A stretch of 64,000 bases of DNA from Topomyia yanbarensis (Eukaryota > Arthropoda > Insecta > Diptera > Culicidae): the NCBI RefSeq assembly GCF_030247195.1, contig NC_080670.1, positions 95,143,416-95,207,415 of the forward strand, read 5' to 3'. The notes beneath the pieces were generated by a model. It was not told where the DNA came from, made no database searches, and saw only the letters and a list, made by a program, of their open reading frames with translations. How positions within the stretch are numbered: position 1 is the first letter of the stretch; the number at the start of each line of letters is the position of its first letter. Position numbers and translations under genes: made by a program. Positions 12,240 through 23,746 of the stretch are shown here, one piece after another.

Positions 12240-12766
12240 AAAACATAATAGTTCTTAAATAGGAAATAAAACCAAGTCTGGAAATATTCACTGTTGATTT
12301 TCTTTGAATGGTATCACTGCTAGTATCGCCCTTTTCAAGAAAAAGCGTTGATTTCTTAGTTCTCAGTCGCGTTGGAAATTTGAGTAAAGTATAAACTTCA
12401 AATCGATTCAACAAAAAAATTCGATTTATTTGGCTCAGTACAATATATAACCCCTTTAGGAAAATTCAGTTTTCCCACCACAATATAGATATTTTATTAA
12501 CAGAGCATTAACAATAATTCGTTGGTATGTCTATTTTATGGGCCATTTTTTCGCTTTCCCATTGATTTGGTTTGAGATTTCTAGCACTGATGTTGTCCTA
12601 TGCTGATTTGAGCGATTCTCTGAGTCCTGCCACTATCCCATGTAGTATGTGTTATCAAAAACATCGCGAAGCATCAAGTTCTAAATGTTCTCAAACGATA
12701 TAATATCCGAAGAGTGATAAGAGTTATAAGAAATGTCTCATCACACTGTTAGGTGGATTAAACACG

Positions 12767-13434
12767 TTTTTCGTTAACGATTGCTTCAACGAGTTTAGTT
12801 AGGCATACATGACATAATGGCAATTCCACGGCAGTTTCATATGTCAGATTTTTTGCCACTTTTACAAATGGGTACCAGGTACGAGCTTTTCCATAAATTG
12901 GGGAAAATGCCAGATTCAAGCGACATGTTAAAAAGCCAAAACAGAGGAGCTGTGAGTTCCAACGCTAAGTTTTTCATAAATACGAGTGGAATCCCATCAG
13001 GTCCAGAACCTTTGGAGGCATGTAGTTTGTTTAGAGCCTCCATAATATCTTGCACACTGACATGATTGACGCCAATGTCTGTGGTGAATTCTGGAAAGAA
13101 ACCGAAATATTCGCGATTGATCTTCTTCAGAAAATGTGGTATAGATGTCTTAAAACAAGGTTGCGAAAAGATTGCAGATTGTTCCGAGTTGACACCGATA
13201 TTTTCTTTAAGCTTCATTTTTGAAGGGAAGTTTTCTGATTTTAAATTATTTTTATCATGATTAAAGAAATTTTTTGGGCAAGATTTTATTTGAAGTTCTG
13301 TTTTTGAGTTATACTCTTCAAATGCTATATTAATGGATAGGTTTAGTTGATCGCAAATGTCCAAATAGTTAAATAAGTTCCTTTCATTTCTGATTTTTTT
13401 TATACTTTTTGTGGGCCTTTTGTTTACGATTTTT
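12767..13434 (-). pseudogene. APE-type LINE ORF2 fragment: linker and RT N-terminal part
   Basis: Minus-strand translation from 13445 to 12837 gives an RT entry region with SKGSGPDGIPLVFMK, and PNLWKSSYLVPICKSGKKSD before a stop. Beyond the stop the frame continues with a RGIAIMSC..KL motif, the conserved LINE NYRGI region. It then reaches the T-tract where B1 begins. Upstream, near 13434, KAKIVNKRPTKS-like residues follow a frameshifted NRKQKAHKK-type basic stretch that continues the endonuclease-RT linker seen at 33570. This is the middle piece of the LINE split by A3 and B1. Inactivated by stops and frameshifts. Confidence 0.8.
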
Positions 13435-14341
13435 GCCTTTCTCATATAAAGAAAGGCTATGCAATCACTGTAAAAATCAACTTTTTAACAGAGGCCCGGA
13501 GGGCCGAGTGTCATACACCATTCGATTCAGTTCGTCGAGATCGGCAAATGTCTGTGTGTGTGTGTTTGTATGTGTGTGTATGTGTGTGTGTGTATGTGTG
13601 TGTCATTTAAACTCACACAATTTTCGCAGAGATGGCTGAACCGATTTTCGCAAACTTAGTTTCATCTGAAGGGTATAACGCTCCTATAAGCTGCTATTGA
13701 ATTTTTAGTTGATCCGACTTCCGGTTCCGGAGTTACGGGTTGAAGAGTGCGGTCATACAGCAAATTCCCATAAAGAAACCTATTTTAATCCACCTAGCGG
13801 TGCAATTGTGCCTTTCTCATTTCTCTAACCTATGGCACGGAGGCTTTTTATGTTCAACATAATTGTGGAAATGTCCATTACATTCTTAGTACACTTTGCA
13901 CTTATACACAATGGCATGCCAGCCACGAACTTGATGAGCTACGTGTCGACGGTGAAACACTTGAAACAAAAAAATATCATACTCCATTAGCCTAATCAGC
14001 ATTAGATCAATGTTATCTGCTTGCTAACTCATTTTGTCATGCGGGGATGGGTATGTGAGGAGGGCGAAAGTCCCATGAATGAACGACTCCCCAGCTTAAA
14101 TTGGTATGCTTTGTAATATAGTGCTGGTTTAAAGATGATGGGGTTGAAAGGGAGGGGTATGAGGTGGTGGTCTGAGGGGTGATTTAAGGAGATTTTTAAA
14201 GGAGGGGAGTGAACAGTAGAGGGGGGGTGTAACCCCTCTCCGTAAACCATCAACTACGCCCCTGTTAAAATCCAGAAACCTTATGCGAGTCGAAAAAAAA
14301 ATTTGGCCGGGATTAGGTTGACGTTTTTCAGAGTGATTGCA

Positions 14342-14420
14342 TAACCTTTCTATATATTCTCATATATGAGAATATATATTCATATATTCATATATTTCAT
14401 ATATTCTCATATATGAGAAA
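14342..14420. repeat. AT-rich nested palindrome derived from the terminal hairpin
   Basis: CTCATATATGAG occurs at both ends of a TATATATTCATATATTCATA core, so the whole stretch can fold on itself. It replaces the simple CCTTTCTATATGAGAAAGG hairpin found at the other unit junctions. A second copy is at 17779-17840, at the junction of the segmental duplication. Confidence 0.7.
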
Positions 14421-14428
14421 GGCAAAAA

Positions 14429-16478
14429 TGTGCAAAATTCAAAAAAGTGAATCTTCGTCAAATTTTTTTCGTGTTTGCATCAAATCTCGACGTTTTATGC
14501 ACCTTGAATACATTTAGCATCAAAAATAAAAATTCTATTTTTAATTTTTCCTATAGTTTTTATGCGAAATTTCTGTGTGGCCGCACTCTGAAACCCGTAA
14601 TTCCGGAACCAGAATTCCGATCGATCCAAAATTCAATAGCAGCCGATGGGAAGGTTGCACCTTTCATTTGAGACTAAGTTTGGGCAAATCGGTCCAGCCA
14701 TCTCTGAGAAAAATTAGTGACATTATTTGACACATACGCACATACATACACACACACATACACACACATACACACACACATACACACACATACATACACA
14801 CATACACGCACATACAGACTTTTTCCGATCTCGACGAACTGAGTCGAATGGGATATGACACTCGGCCCTCCGGGCCGGGATTAGGTTGACGTTTTTCAGA
14901 GTGATTGCATAACCTTTCTATATGAGAAAGGCAAAAATGTGCAAAATTCAAAAAAGTGAATCTTCGTCAAATTTTTTTCGTGTTTGCATCAAATCTCGAC
15001 GTTTTATGCACCTTGAATACATTTAGCATCAAAAATAAAAATTCTATTTTTAATTTTTCCTATAGTTTTTATGCGAAATTTCTGTGTGGCCGCACTCTGA
15101 AACCCGTAATTCCGGAACCAGAATTCCGATCGATCCAAAATTCAATAGCAGCCGATGGGAAGGTTGCACCTTTCATTTGAGACTAAGTTTGGGCAAATCG
15201 GTCCAGCCATCTCTGAGAAAAATTAGTGACATTATTTGACACATACGCACATACATACACACACACACACATACACACACATACACACACATACACACAC
15301 ATACATACACACATACACACACACACATACAGACTTTTTCTGATCTCGACGAACTGAGTCGAATGGGATATGACACTCGGCCCTCCGGGCCGGGATTAGG
15401 TTGACGTTTTTCAGAGTGATTGCATAACCTTTCTATATGAGAAAGGCAAAAATGTGCAAAATTCAAAAAAGTGAATCTTCGTCAAATTTTTTTCGTGTTT
15501 GCATCAAATCTCGACGTTTTATGCACCTTGAATACATTTAGCATCAAAAATAAAAATTCTATTTTTAATTTTTCCTATAGTTTTTTTGCGAAATTTCTGT
15601 GTGGCCGCACTCTGAAACCCGTAATTCCGGAACCAGAATTCCGATCGATCCAAAATTCAATAGCAGCCGATGGGAAGGTAGCACCTTTCATTTGAGACTA
15701 AGTTTGGGCAAATCGGTCCAGCCATCTCTGAGAAAAATTAGTGACATTATTTGACACATACGCACATACATACACACACACATACACACACATACACACA
15801 CATACACACACATACATACACACATACACACACATACAGACTTTTTCCGATCTCGACGAACTGAGTCGAATGGGATATGACACTCGGCCCTCCGGGCCGG
15901 GATTAGGTTGACGTTTTTCAGAGTGATTGCATAACCTTTCTATATGAGAAAGGCAAAAATGTGCAAAATTCAAAAAAGTGAATCTTCGTCAAATTTTTTT
16001 CGTGTTTGCATCAAATCTCGACGTTTTATGCACCTTGAATACATTTAGCATCAAAAATAAAAATTCTATTTTTAATTTTTCCTATAGTTTTTATGCGAAA
16101 TTTCTGTGTGGCCGCACTCTGAAACCCGTAATTCCGGAACCAGAATTCCGATCGATCCAAAATTCAATAGCAGCCGATGGGAAGGTTGCACCTTTCATTT
16201 GAGACTAAGTTTGGGCAAATCGGTCCAGCCATCTCTGAGAAAAATTAGTGACATTATTTGACACATACGCACATACATACACACACACATACACACACAT
16301 ACACACACATACACACACATACACACACATACATACACACATACACACACACATACAGACTTTTTCCGATCTCGACGAACTGAGTCGAATGGGATATGAC
16401 ACTCGGCCCTCCGGGCCGGGATTAGGTTGACGTTTTTCAGAGTGATTGCATAACCTTTCTATATGAGAAAGGCAAAAA
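14429..16478 (-). repeat. Tandem array of four ~510-bp family-A units
   Basis: Units run 14429-14937, 14938-15452, 15453-15959 and 15960-16478 (507-519 bp). Length differences come mainly from the CACATA/CACA microsatellite. Each unit has, on the plus strand, AAAAATGTGCAAAATTCAAA, CCGTAATTCCGGAACCAG, ATTCAATAGCAGCCGATGGG, the microsatellite, GGCCCTCCGGGCC and the hairpin. Units are almost identical, differing at single bases (for example a t/a change in the hexamer ttttatgc near 15588). The short ORFs read in each unit on both strands are repeat shadows. Confidence 0.85.
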
Positions 16479-16849
16479 CATATTAAAATTGATGTAACAT
16501 TACTCTAGTTTGCGGGTCGTTAACTGCTGCTGAGTTTCATTCGGTTCTGACTCTTGCTTCCGGAGTTACAGGGGTGTTAGTAAGGATACACTGGAATTTT
16601 CCATATAAATCGGTACAATCGTAATACCTCAAAGGCTAAAAACCATTGAAATGGTAACCAAATTACTTCTAATCGCAGATCTAGATCACTGATTGCCAAT
16701 TAAACATTCTTTGAATATATTGTCCACTATCGACGATTCCGGAATTCCGGGCATATTCCACAATTAAAGTCACATCGGTTCTTCGGTGATGACTGAACCG
16801 ATTTTCTCAAACCATTTTCTCAAATGGAAGGCAAAATATGCAGTTGAGC

Positions 16850-17040
16850 ATTGCGTCGCCGCCCCTCCCCCCGGCCTTGCCCTTACACCTCCCTCCTTCA
16901 TCCCCTCCTCCCCTTGGACCACCCTCACGCCCGCATTTCCTTCATCCACCCCGTATATCGAAATAAGATGAAGGATTTCTGACGCATCCTCCACTCCCAC
17001 TCTACTAACCCCCCATTCCCTCCACTTTCAAACCCATTCC
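16850..17040 (+). repeat. C-rich / minus-strand G-rich tract, copy 1
   Basis: The plus strand is strongly pyrimidine-rich (CGCCCCTCCCCCCGGCC, CCTCCCTCC, CCCCTCCTCCCC). The minus strand therefore has several runs of three or more G within short loops, compatible with G-quadruplex formation. The base composition is unlike the AT-rich surroundings. A near-identical copy is at 19237-19427. ORFs drawn across it on both strands are composition artefacts. Confidence 0.6.
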
Positions 17041-17780
17041 ACCAACATTTCAAAATATAATCACATGAAGATAACATTGAACTCATACTGATTAAGCTAA
17101 TTAAATATTATTCTTTTGCCTTTCTCATATAGAAAGGTTGTGCAATTGCTCCAAAAACCGACTTTCTAACCTAGGCCCGGAGGGCCGAGTCTCATATAAC
17201 ATTCGACTCAGTTCGCCGAGATCGCAAAATATCTGTGTGTATGTATGTTTGTATGCATGTGTGTATGTATGTATGTATGTATGTATGCATGTGTGTGTGT
17301 ATGTGCGGATTTGTTAGCAAAATGTCCACATCGGTTTCTCGGAGATGGCTGAACCGATTTTTACAAACTAAAATTCAAATGAAAGGTATAATATTCCTAT
17401 AGGTTGCTATTGAATTTCATTTTCAACCGACATCTTGTTCCGGATTACGAGTTGAAGAGTATGGTTACAAAACAAAATTTGTTGATTTGTCCACATCGGT
17501 TTCTCGGAGTTTTCTGAACCGATTTTGACAAACTTAATTTTAAATGAAAGGTCCATCAGTTGCTGTTGAATTTTGTGTGCATCCGAGTTCTGGTTACTGA
17601 ATTACAGGGTGATACGTACGATCACGCAGCAAATCCCGATTCTAACGAATTCTGCGATGAATGTAAAAAGGTGAAATTTTTTCCAAACAACTGTAAACAC
17701 AACTGTTTAATTTGTTATGCAATCACCATCAACGAACCCGGAAGCATCCAAATTCAGAATAACGGTTATATTGGTTTCTC

Positions 17781-20167
17781 ATATATGAGAATATATATTC
17801 ATATATTCATATATTTCATATATTCTCATATATGAGAAAGGCAAAAATGTGCAAAATTCAAAAAAGTGAATCTTCGTCAAATTTTTTTCGTGTTTGCATC
17901 AAATGTCGACGTTTTATGCACCTTGAATACATTTAGCATCAAAAATAAAAATTCTATTTTTAATTTTTCCTATAGTTTTTATGCGAAATTTCTGTGTGGC
18001 CGCACTCTGAAACCCGTAATTCCGGAACCAGAATTCCGATCGATCCAAAATTCAATAGCAGCCGATGGGAAGGTTGCACCTTTCATTTGAGACTAAGTTT
18101 GGGCAAATCGGTCCAGCCATCTCTGAGAAAAATTAGTGACATTATTTGACACATACGCACATACATACACACACACACATACACACACATACACACACAT
18201 ACACACACATACATACACACATACACACACATACAGACTTTTTCCGATCTCGACGAACTGAGTCGAATGGGATATGACACTCGGCCCTCCGGGCCGGGAT
18301 TAGGTTGACGTTTTTCAGAGTGATTGCATAACCTTTCTATATGAGAAAGGCAAAAATGTGCAAAATTCAAAAAAGTGAATCTTCGTCAAATTTTTTTCGT
18401 GTTTGCATCAAATCTCGACGTTTTATGCACCTTGAATACATTTAGCATCAAAAATAAAAATTCTATTTTTAATTTTTCCTATAGTTTTTATGCGAAATTT
18501 CTGTGTGGCCGCACTCTGAAACCCGTAATTCCGGAACCAGAATTCCGATCGATCCAAAATTCAATAGCAGCCGATGGGAAGGTTGCACCTTTCATTTGAG
18601 ACTAAGTTTGGGCAAATCGGTGCAGCCATCTCTGAGAAAAATTAGTGACATTATTTGACACATACGCACATACATACACACACACATACACACACATACA
18701 CACACATACACACACATACATATACACATACACACACACATACAGACTTTTTCCGATCTCGACGAACTGAGTCGAATGGGATATGACACTCGGCCCTCCG
18801 GGCCGGGATTAGGTTGACGTTTTTCAGAGTGATTGCATAACCTTTCTATATGAGAAAGGCAAAAACATATTAAAATTGATGTAACATTACTCTAGTTTGC
18901 GGGTCGTTAACTGCTGCTGAGTTTCATTCGGTTCTGACTCTTGCTTCCGGAGTTACAGGGGTGTTAGTAAGGATACACTGGAATTTTCCATATAAATCGG
19001 TACAATCGTAATACCTCAAAGGCTAAAAACCATTGAAATGGTAACCAAATTACTTCTAATCGCAGATCTAGATCACTGATTGCCAATTAAACATTCTTTG
19101 AATATATTGTCCACTATCGACGATTCCGGAATTCCGGGCATATTCCACAATTAAAGTCACATCGGTTCTTCGGTGATGACTGAACCGATTTTCTCAAACC
19201 ATTTTCTCAAATGGAAGGCAAAATATGCAGTTGAGCATTGCGTCGCCGCCCCTCCCCCCGGCCTTGCCCTTACACCTCCCTCCTTCATCCCCTCCTCCCC
19301 TTGGACCACCCTCACGCCCGCATTTCCTTCATCCACCCCGTATATCGAAATAAGATGAAGGATTTCTGACGCATCCTCCACTCCCACTCTACTAACCCCC
19401 CATTCCCTCCACTTTCAAACCCATTCCACCAACATTTCAAAATATAATCACATGAAGATAACATTGAACTCATGCTGATTAAGCTAATTAAATATTATTC
19501 TTTTGCCTTTCTCATATAGAAAGGTTGTGCAATTGCTCCAAAAACCGACTTTCTAACCTAGGCCCGGAGGGCCGAGTCTCATATAACATTCGACTCAGTT
19601 CGCCGAGATCGCAAAATATCTGTGTGTATGTATGTTTGTATGCATGTGTGTATGTATGTATGTATGTATGTATGCATGTGTGTGTGTATGTGCGGATTTG
19701 TTAGCAAAATGTCCACATCGGTTTCTCGGAGATGGCTGAACCGATTTTTACAAACTAAAATTCAAATGAAAGGTATAATATTCCTATAGGTTGCTATTGA
19801 ATTTCATTTTCAACCGACATCTTGTTCCGGATTACGAGTTGAAGAGTATGGTTACAAAACAAAATTTGTTGATTTGTCCACATCGGTTTCTCGGAGTTTT
19901 CTGAACCGATTTTGACAAACTTAATTTTAAATGAAAGGTCCATCAGTTGCTGTTGAATTTTGTGTGCATCCGAGTTCTGGTTACTGAATTACAGGGTGAT
20001 ACGTACGATCACGCAGCAAATCCCGATTCTAACGAATTCTGCGATGAATGTAAAAAGGTGAAATTTTTTCCAAACAACTGTAAACACAACTGTTTAATTT
20101 GTTATGCAATCACCATCAACGAACCCGGAAGCATCCAAATTCAGAATAACGGTTATATTGGTTTCTC
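17781..20167. repeat. Tandem segmental duplication, copy 2 (2.4 kb)
   Basis: This is the second copy of the 14361-17780 block. It starts with the same AT palindrome but has only two ~510-bp units (17849-18356 and 18357-18865) where copy 1 has four; the ~1.03-kb length difference is that of two units. After 20167 the sequence continues as ordinary family-A subrepeat (CGAAAATGGCTAGAACG), showing that copy 2 retains the original right flank and copy 1 has the novel joint. Confidence 0.8.
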
Positions 20168-20364
20168 GAAAATGGCTAGAACGATTTGGTCAAGTTAGTC
20201 TCAAATAAAAGGTGTAGCGTCCCTGGAAACTGATATTAAATTTCATCTCCATCCGACTTCCGGCTCCGGAGTTACGGGTTGTGGAGTGCGATCACATAGA
20301 ATATTCCGATTCAAATCGATACCGCGATGAATGCGAAAAGGTGCTCTTATATATATTAAGTTCG

Positions 20365-20535
20365 CAGGGAAAGCGTTCGGAAATAATAAATAACGGACTG
20401 TTCTGTAGAGTCGCGAAACTTGAACTGACACTGCCAGCAGCTTTATTCGAACTCTGACTTTTCAGCGTATTTGGTTCTCTCTCATTCTCACTCTATATCT
20501 CTCGAATGGGTTCGGACGATTAACGGGTCATAACA
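20365..20535 (-). repeat. 3' LTR of the Ty3-type element
   Basis: On the minus strand it begins TGTTATGACCCGTTAATCG and ends CGCTTTCCCTG. It differs from the 5' LTR at about one base (GCG against GAG near 20466). Immediately upstream on the element strand is a polypurine tract, AAGGGGTGAGGA (20537-20548), the plus-strand priming site. The near identity of the LTRs suggests a fairly recent insertion. Confidence 0.88.
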
Positions 20536-20550
20536 GTCCTCACCCCTTGA
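20536..20550 (-). other. Polypurine tract of the Ty3-type element
   Basis: The minus strand reads CAAGGGGTGAGGAC directly against the TGTTATG start of the 3' LTR. A purine run abutting the 3' LTR is the expected primer for plus-strand DNA synthesis. Confidence 0.65.
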
Positions 20551-20615
20551 ATTTGAAAATACAATTCGAAATATCTTAAACAATTCATTGAACTTAGTAA
20601 ACTAATTTTGAAAGA

Positions 20616-21355
20616 AATTCACTTTTTATGCTTATTCTTCTTATTTTTGTACTTATTAGCTATTCGTTCTGAGCGCCTGATAGCCTGTTTTGAGCTGTTC
20701 AATATGAACGACGAATGCCACGAATCAGTGTCCGGGGCCTGTACTGCTGCCGATCTCTCCATCTCTTCACACCTTTGTGCTCTACATCGTTTCTTTTCAG
20801 GAAATCCTCGAAAGATTTTCTCTTCACCTTCCTCGCCATCATAATCGTCGCTGTCACTGTCCGGCCATGCTCGCTTTCGGCTTGTAGTCGGTTCGTACAC
20901 TTTTTCGGGTTGGCTGACTATGACGGCTCCGCTCCTCCTGAGCGATTTATCCGGCCTTATCTGGCTTCGGTGTGCTATCACCTTTATGTCGCCAAGGGCG
21001 ATCTGAAAGATATTTTTGGAAATTTTCATTAGAAATTGCCCTTTGATCCATCGTGAAATATCATGAGGATTATGACTTTTGTACCAAAGTACGTCTCAAA
21101 TCCTCAGATTGCTTAAGTTATCGGGATCATTTAGATCATTCTCAGATTTCTGAGAAGTATCATCAGGTGGGATCGTACGTTTGAGCGATTTTGTGTAGTG
21201 TCTCTTTGGGTTCACTAAGTCTAGAATAGTCTTTGGTTTAAACGAAAATACTCTTTCTGATGGAAAGCGTCCATCATCTGTCAAACAAGAGTTACGATAC
21301 GTCAATAAAAACAAATTTACTTGATCTTCTAAATCTAATTTTTTTACGTCTGGGT
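20616..21355 (-). pseudogene. Ty3 pol C-terminal end (integrase tail)
   Basis: Two open stretches (21314-21096 and 21029-20619) follow the integrase core after a frameshift near 21350 and a stop near 21096. The first continues the integrase C-terminal region, with SFKPKTILDLVNPKRHYTKS. The second holds an SH3-like or tail segment (GDIKVIAHRSQIRPDKSL), an acidic patch (DSDSDDYDGEEGEE) and a very basic end (YKNKKNKHKK). An acidic-then-basic tail is common after the Ty3 integrase core. The stop codon lies about 80 bp before the 3' LTR. Assigned by position and frame; the tail itself has no diagnostic motif. Confidence 0.7.
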
Positions 21356-22969
21356 CTAAAAAGAATTTTTTAGCACATCCTTTACGGTTCTCACCGACCT
21401 TTCGGCTTGTCCATTGCTAGAGGGATTATAAGGTGGACTTTTCATGACCTTTATACCTTGTTTTTCTAGGAACTCCACGAAAACGAATGAATTGAATGGT
21501 GGGCCACCATCGGTAACAATTACATCGGGTAGACCAAACCTAGCGAAAAACTCTATGAACTTTTTCAAAACATTATTAGTATCGGTCCCTTGCTTCATCC
21601 AGATAACCTCTTTCCGTTTGGAAAAGCTATCTACTATTAGCAGAAAGGATTTCCGGTCAAAGAAAAAGAAATCAGCATGTATTCTGCTGAATGGTTTGAT
21701 TGTAGGAATCCACGATGAAGTTACCTTAGGCTTTGGAACCACCGCCATTCTATTACAAGCATCACAGGAATTCGCAAAACGCTCGATATCCGCGTTAATG
21801 CCGTACCAGTAGACTGATCGACGAGCCATTTGCTTCATCTTCACCACCCCCGAGTGATTTGCGTGCAGCAATTTAAGCATCCCGTTTTGCATCGACTTAA
21901 GAATTATTACTCTATCCTGATAGAGTAAATAACCATCTACATATTCCAAGTCTTGTTGATTTGAGAAAACGTTAATAAATTGCCTATCCAACCTTTCGGG
22001 CCAGCCATTGTATAAGAATGAAATAACTTGCTGCAGGAAAACATCCTTCGACGTTTCTTTAGCTACCATCTCACTGTCTACTGGAAATTCCTGGCTGAAG
22101 TTAATATTGTTTATTGTCCCAAGATCAAGTGTCCTGGGAACGTCGTGACTCAAAGGGAATCGCGAACAAAAGTCAGCGTTCCCCATCTTAGTAGATGGTC
22201 GGTATTGTATATCAAAATCGTATACCGAAACCTCTAAGATAAATCTCTGCAACCGTGTAACAAAAATCGCATGCTTACCAGTTTTCCCAAAAATTCCCAC
22301 CAAAGGCTTATGATCGGTGAATACTGTGAACCTTTGTCCATATAAATACTTGTGAAATTTTTTTATTGTGCAAACCAACGCCAAAGCCTCTAAATGTAAA
22401 ATGGGATACGATTTCTGAGCTGAATTGAGTGAAAATGAAGTAAACGAAATTGGCTTCTCGACTCCGTCAATTACATGAGCTATCACTCCGCCCAAACCAT
22501 AGCTTGAGGCATCAGAAACCACCACAATAGGTTTCTGTGGGTCATAATATTCAAGCAAATCTGCCTTCATCAAGGCATTTTTACTCTTTTGAAAAGCCTC
22601 GTCACAATTGGAATCCCAAACAAATTTCACATTGTTCTTTAACAAGTTATACAGATTATACAGTTTGGAAGATAAACGAGGGATAAACTTGCTGTAGTAG
22701 TTTATTAAACCCAAGAAAGACTTCCGCTCAGAAACGTTTTTGGGAACCGGAGCATCGCGAACTGTTGCGATTTTGTCAGGACATGGAAGGAGGCCTTTTT
22801 CTGTAATAATATGACCTAAGTACGGTAAATTAGATACGAAAAACTTGCATTTACTCCAGTTGACTTTGATGTTGGCATTTGCCAATCGTTCTAAAACTTT
22901 GAATAATTTCTTTCGGCAGTCTTCAATATTTTTCCCAGCAATCAAAACATCATCGAGGTAAACGAAAAT
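21356..22969 (-). pseudogene. Ty3 pol: RT C-part, RNase H, integrase
   Basis: The open stretch continues from the RT active site YLDDVLIAG at the left end of the polymerase fingers/palm. It goes through YLGHIITEKGL and FLGLINYYSKFIP (RT connection), RNase H with VVSDASSYGLGGVIAH, LEALALVCTIKKFHKYLYG and FTDHKPL, and integrase. Integrase has an HHCC zinc module (HANHSG...CDACNRM), the D-D-E core with IHADFFFF and VIVTDGGPPF, and PSSNGQAERSVRTVKD. All RNase H and integrase catalytic acidic residues I can place are present. It is separated from the upstream RT by one in-frame TGA and ends in a frameshift. Confidence 0.88.
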
Positions 22970-23746
22970 TCAATCATCCAAACCCGCTAAAACTTGCTCC
23001 ATTACTAGCTGGAAGATCGCAGCACTAGAGGAAGCCCCTTGAGGAAGTCTATTGTAAGTAAATAGTCCTTTAACTGTGTTAACAACAACGAATTTTCTGG
23101 AATTTTCCGATAATGATAGTTGCGTATATGCTCCCTCTAAGTCTAAAGAACAGAAGACTTTACATCCTGCTAGATTCGCAAATAAATCTTGTGCTAAGGG
23201 CAACGGATACGTGTTTGGAATGATCAATTTGTTGATTGAAACATTGCAATCAATGACTAACCGAATTTCTTTGTTTTTCTTTACAACCACAACAACTGGA
23301 GAAGCATATTCACTCGTTTTAATTGGAGTTATTACCTTTTCCCTTTCTAGCTTTTCTAAGTGTGCAATCACCTGATCCTTCAATCTATAAGGGACATTGT
23401 ATGCTTTTTTGAAAATGGGTTTGTCCTCTTTCAGTACCAAATCAGCTTCAAACCCAGCTATTGGCGTAGAAAAATCTTTTTCAAACACCTTTGCAAACTT
23501 GATTTCCGAAACCATTGATTCAGTATTAATTGGCATATTTATGCTATTGACACCTGACCAGTTTGCAAAGAATTCCCTCCATTGTGGATAGAAGACATCC
23601 AACCATTTTCTCCCAAAAAGGGGAATAAAATCCATATTCGAATCCAAAACAATCAATTTCAACATTTTCATAATTCCTCCAAGCATGACTTGCACCTTAA
23701 CCATGCCCTTAATACCCAATTTAGACCCATTGATCACAACTAAATT
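22970..23746 (-). pseudogene. Ty3 pol: protease-RT linker and RT N-part
   Basis: The stretch follows the protease region across an in-frame TAG (near 23748). It contains FIPLFGRKWLDVFYPQW, the classic end-of-protease/linker motif, then RT motifs VPYRLKDQVIAHLEKLE, EYASPVVVVVKKN, IRLVIDC, CSLDLEGAYTQL and RLPQGASSSAAIF. It ends at a TGA just before the YLDD box. Frame is kept on both sides, so each stop is a point lesion. Confidence 0.87.

Larger units (their letters stand above)
5073..12766 (+). mobile_element. B1: ~4.9-kb family-B element interrupted by A2
   Basis: The 5' end is ACATTTCTT-ataa-AAGAGATGT, right after GTTTT (5068-5072). The 3' end has TTATAAGAAATGT, the inverse of the start, then CTCATCACACTGTTAGGTGG, ATTAAACACG and TTTTT. 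It therefore has the same end design as family A with different sequence. It splits a LINE RT frame: the bases before 5073 and after 12766 rejoin in register. Removing A2 (9447-12239) leaves about 4.9 kb matching B2 in inverse orientation. It holds an A-type fragment (6628-7399), a GGCCCGGAGGGCC motif near 5130 and AT-rich DNA without recognisable coding capacity; the ORF at 7999-8262 is present in both copies but matches nothing I know. Confidence 0.75.
13776..16478 (-). mobile_element. Family-A element in reverse orientation within A3
   Basis: It opens (minus-strand 3' end) with CCTATTTTAATCCACCTAGC, GGTGCAATTGTGCCTTTCTC and closes at 16478 with the CCTTTC..GAAAGGC hairpin plus an A-run. 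The stretch 13840-14340 is unlike other copies and holds a G-rich/C-rich patch (near 14040-14240) with no recognised coding content. From 14429 the element is a tandem array of ~510-bp units, each ending in the terminal hairpin. The A3 sequence on either side appears to continue through it, but that join is less clear than for A2. Confidence 0.5.
14361..17780. repeat. Tandem segmental duplication, copy 1 (3.4 kb)
   Basis: From the AT palindrome through the four-unit array to GGTTATATTGGTTTCTC at 17780, this block repeats immediately downstream as 17781-20167. The non-array parts (16479-17780 against 18866-20167) look almost base-identical; one visible difference is catactg/catgctg near 17087 and 19474. 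The joint has short shared sequence (TTCTC) at both breakpoints. Within the non-array part are a 5' A-type end at 17117, a TATG microsatellite and subrepeats. Confidence 0.8.

Noticed and set aside
14447..18789. Repeated 74- and 95-codon ORFs in the tandem arrays
   Set aside because: They recur because the ~510-bp units recur; the minus-strand ones are mostly Cys-Val from the CA microsatellite.
14429..18865. Regularly spaced repeats as a CRISPR array
   Set aside because: Units of ~510 bp with microsatellites in a eukaryotic transposon context; no short repeats with unique spacers.
16770..19387. Gly/Pro-rich ORFs over the C-rich tract on both strands
   Set aside because: Overlapping sense/antisense frames driven by base composition; no motif.
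20365..21100. env-like gene in the Ty3 element
   Set aside because: The only frame between the integrase core and the 3' LTR continues pol and lacks a signal peptide or membrane segment.
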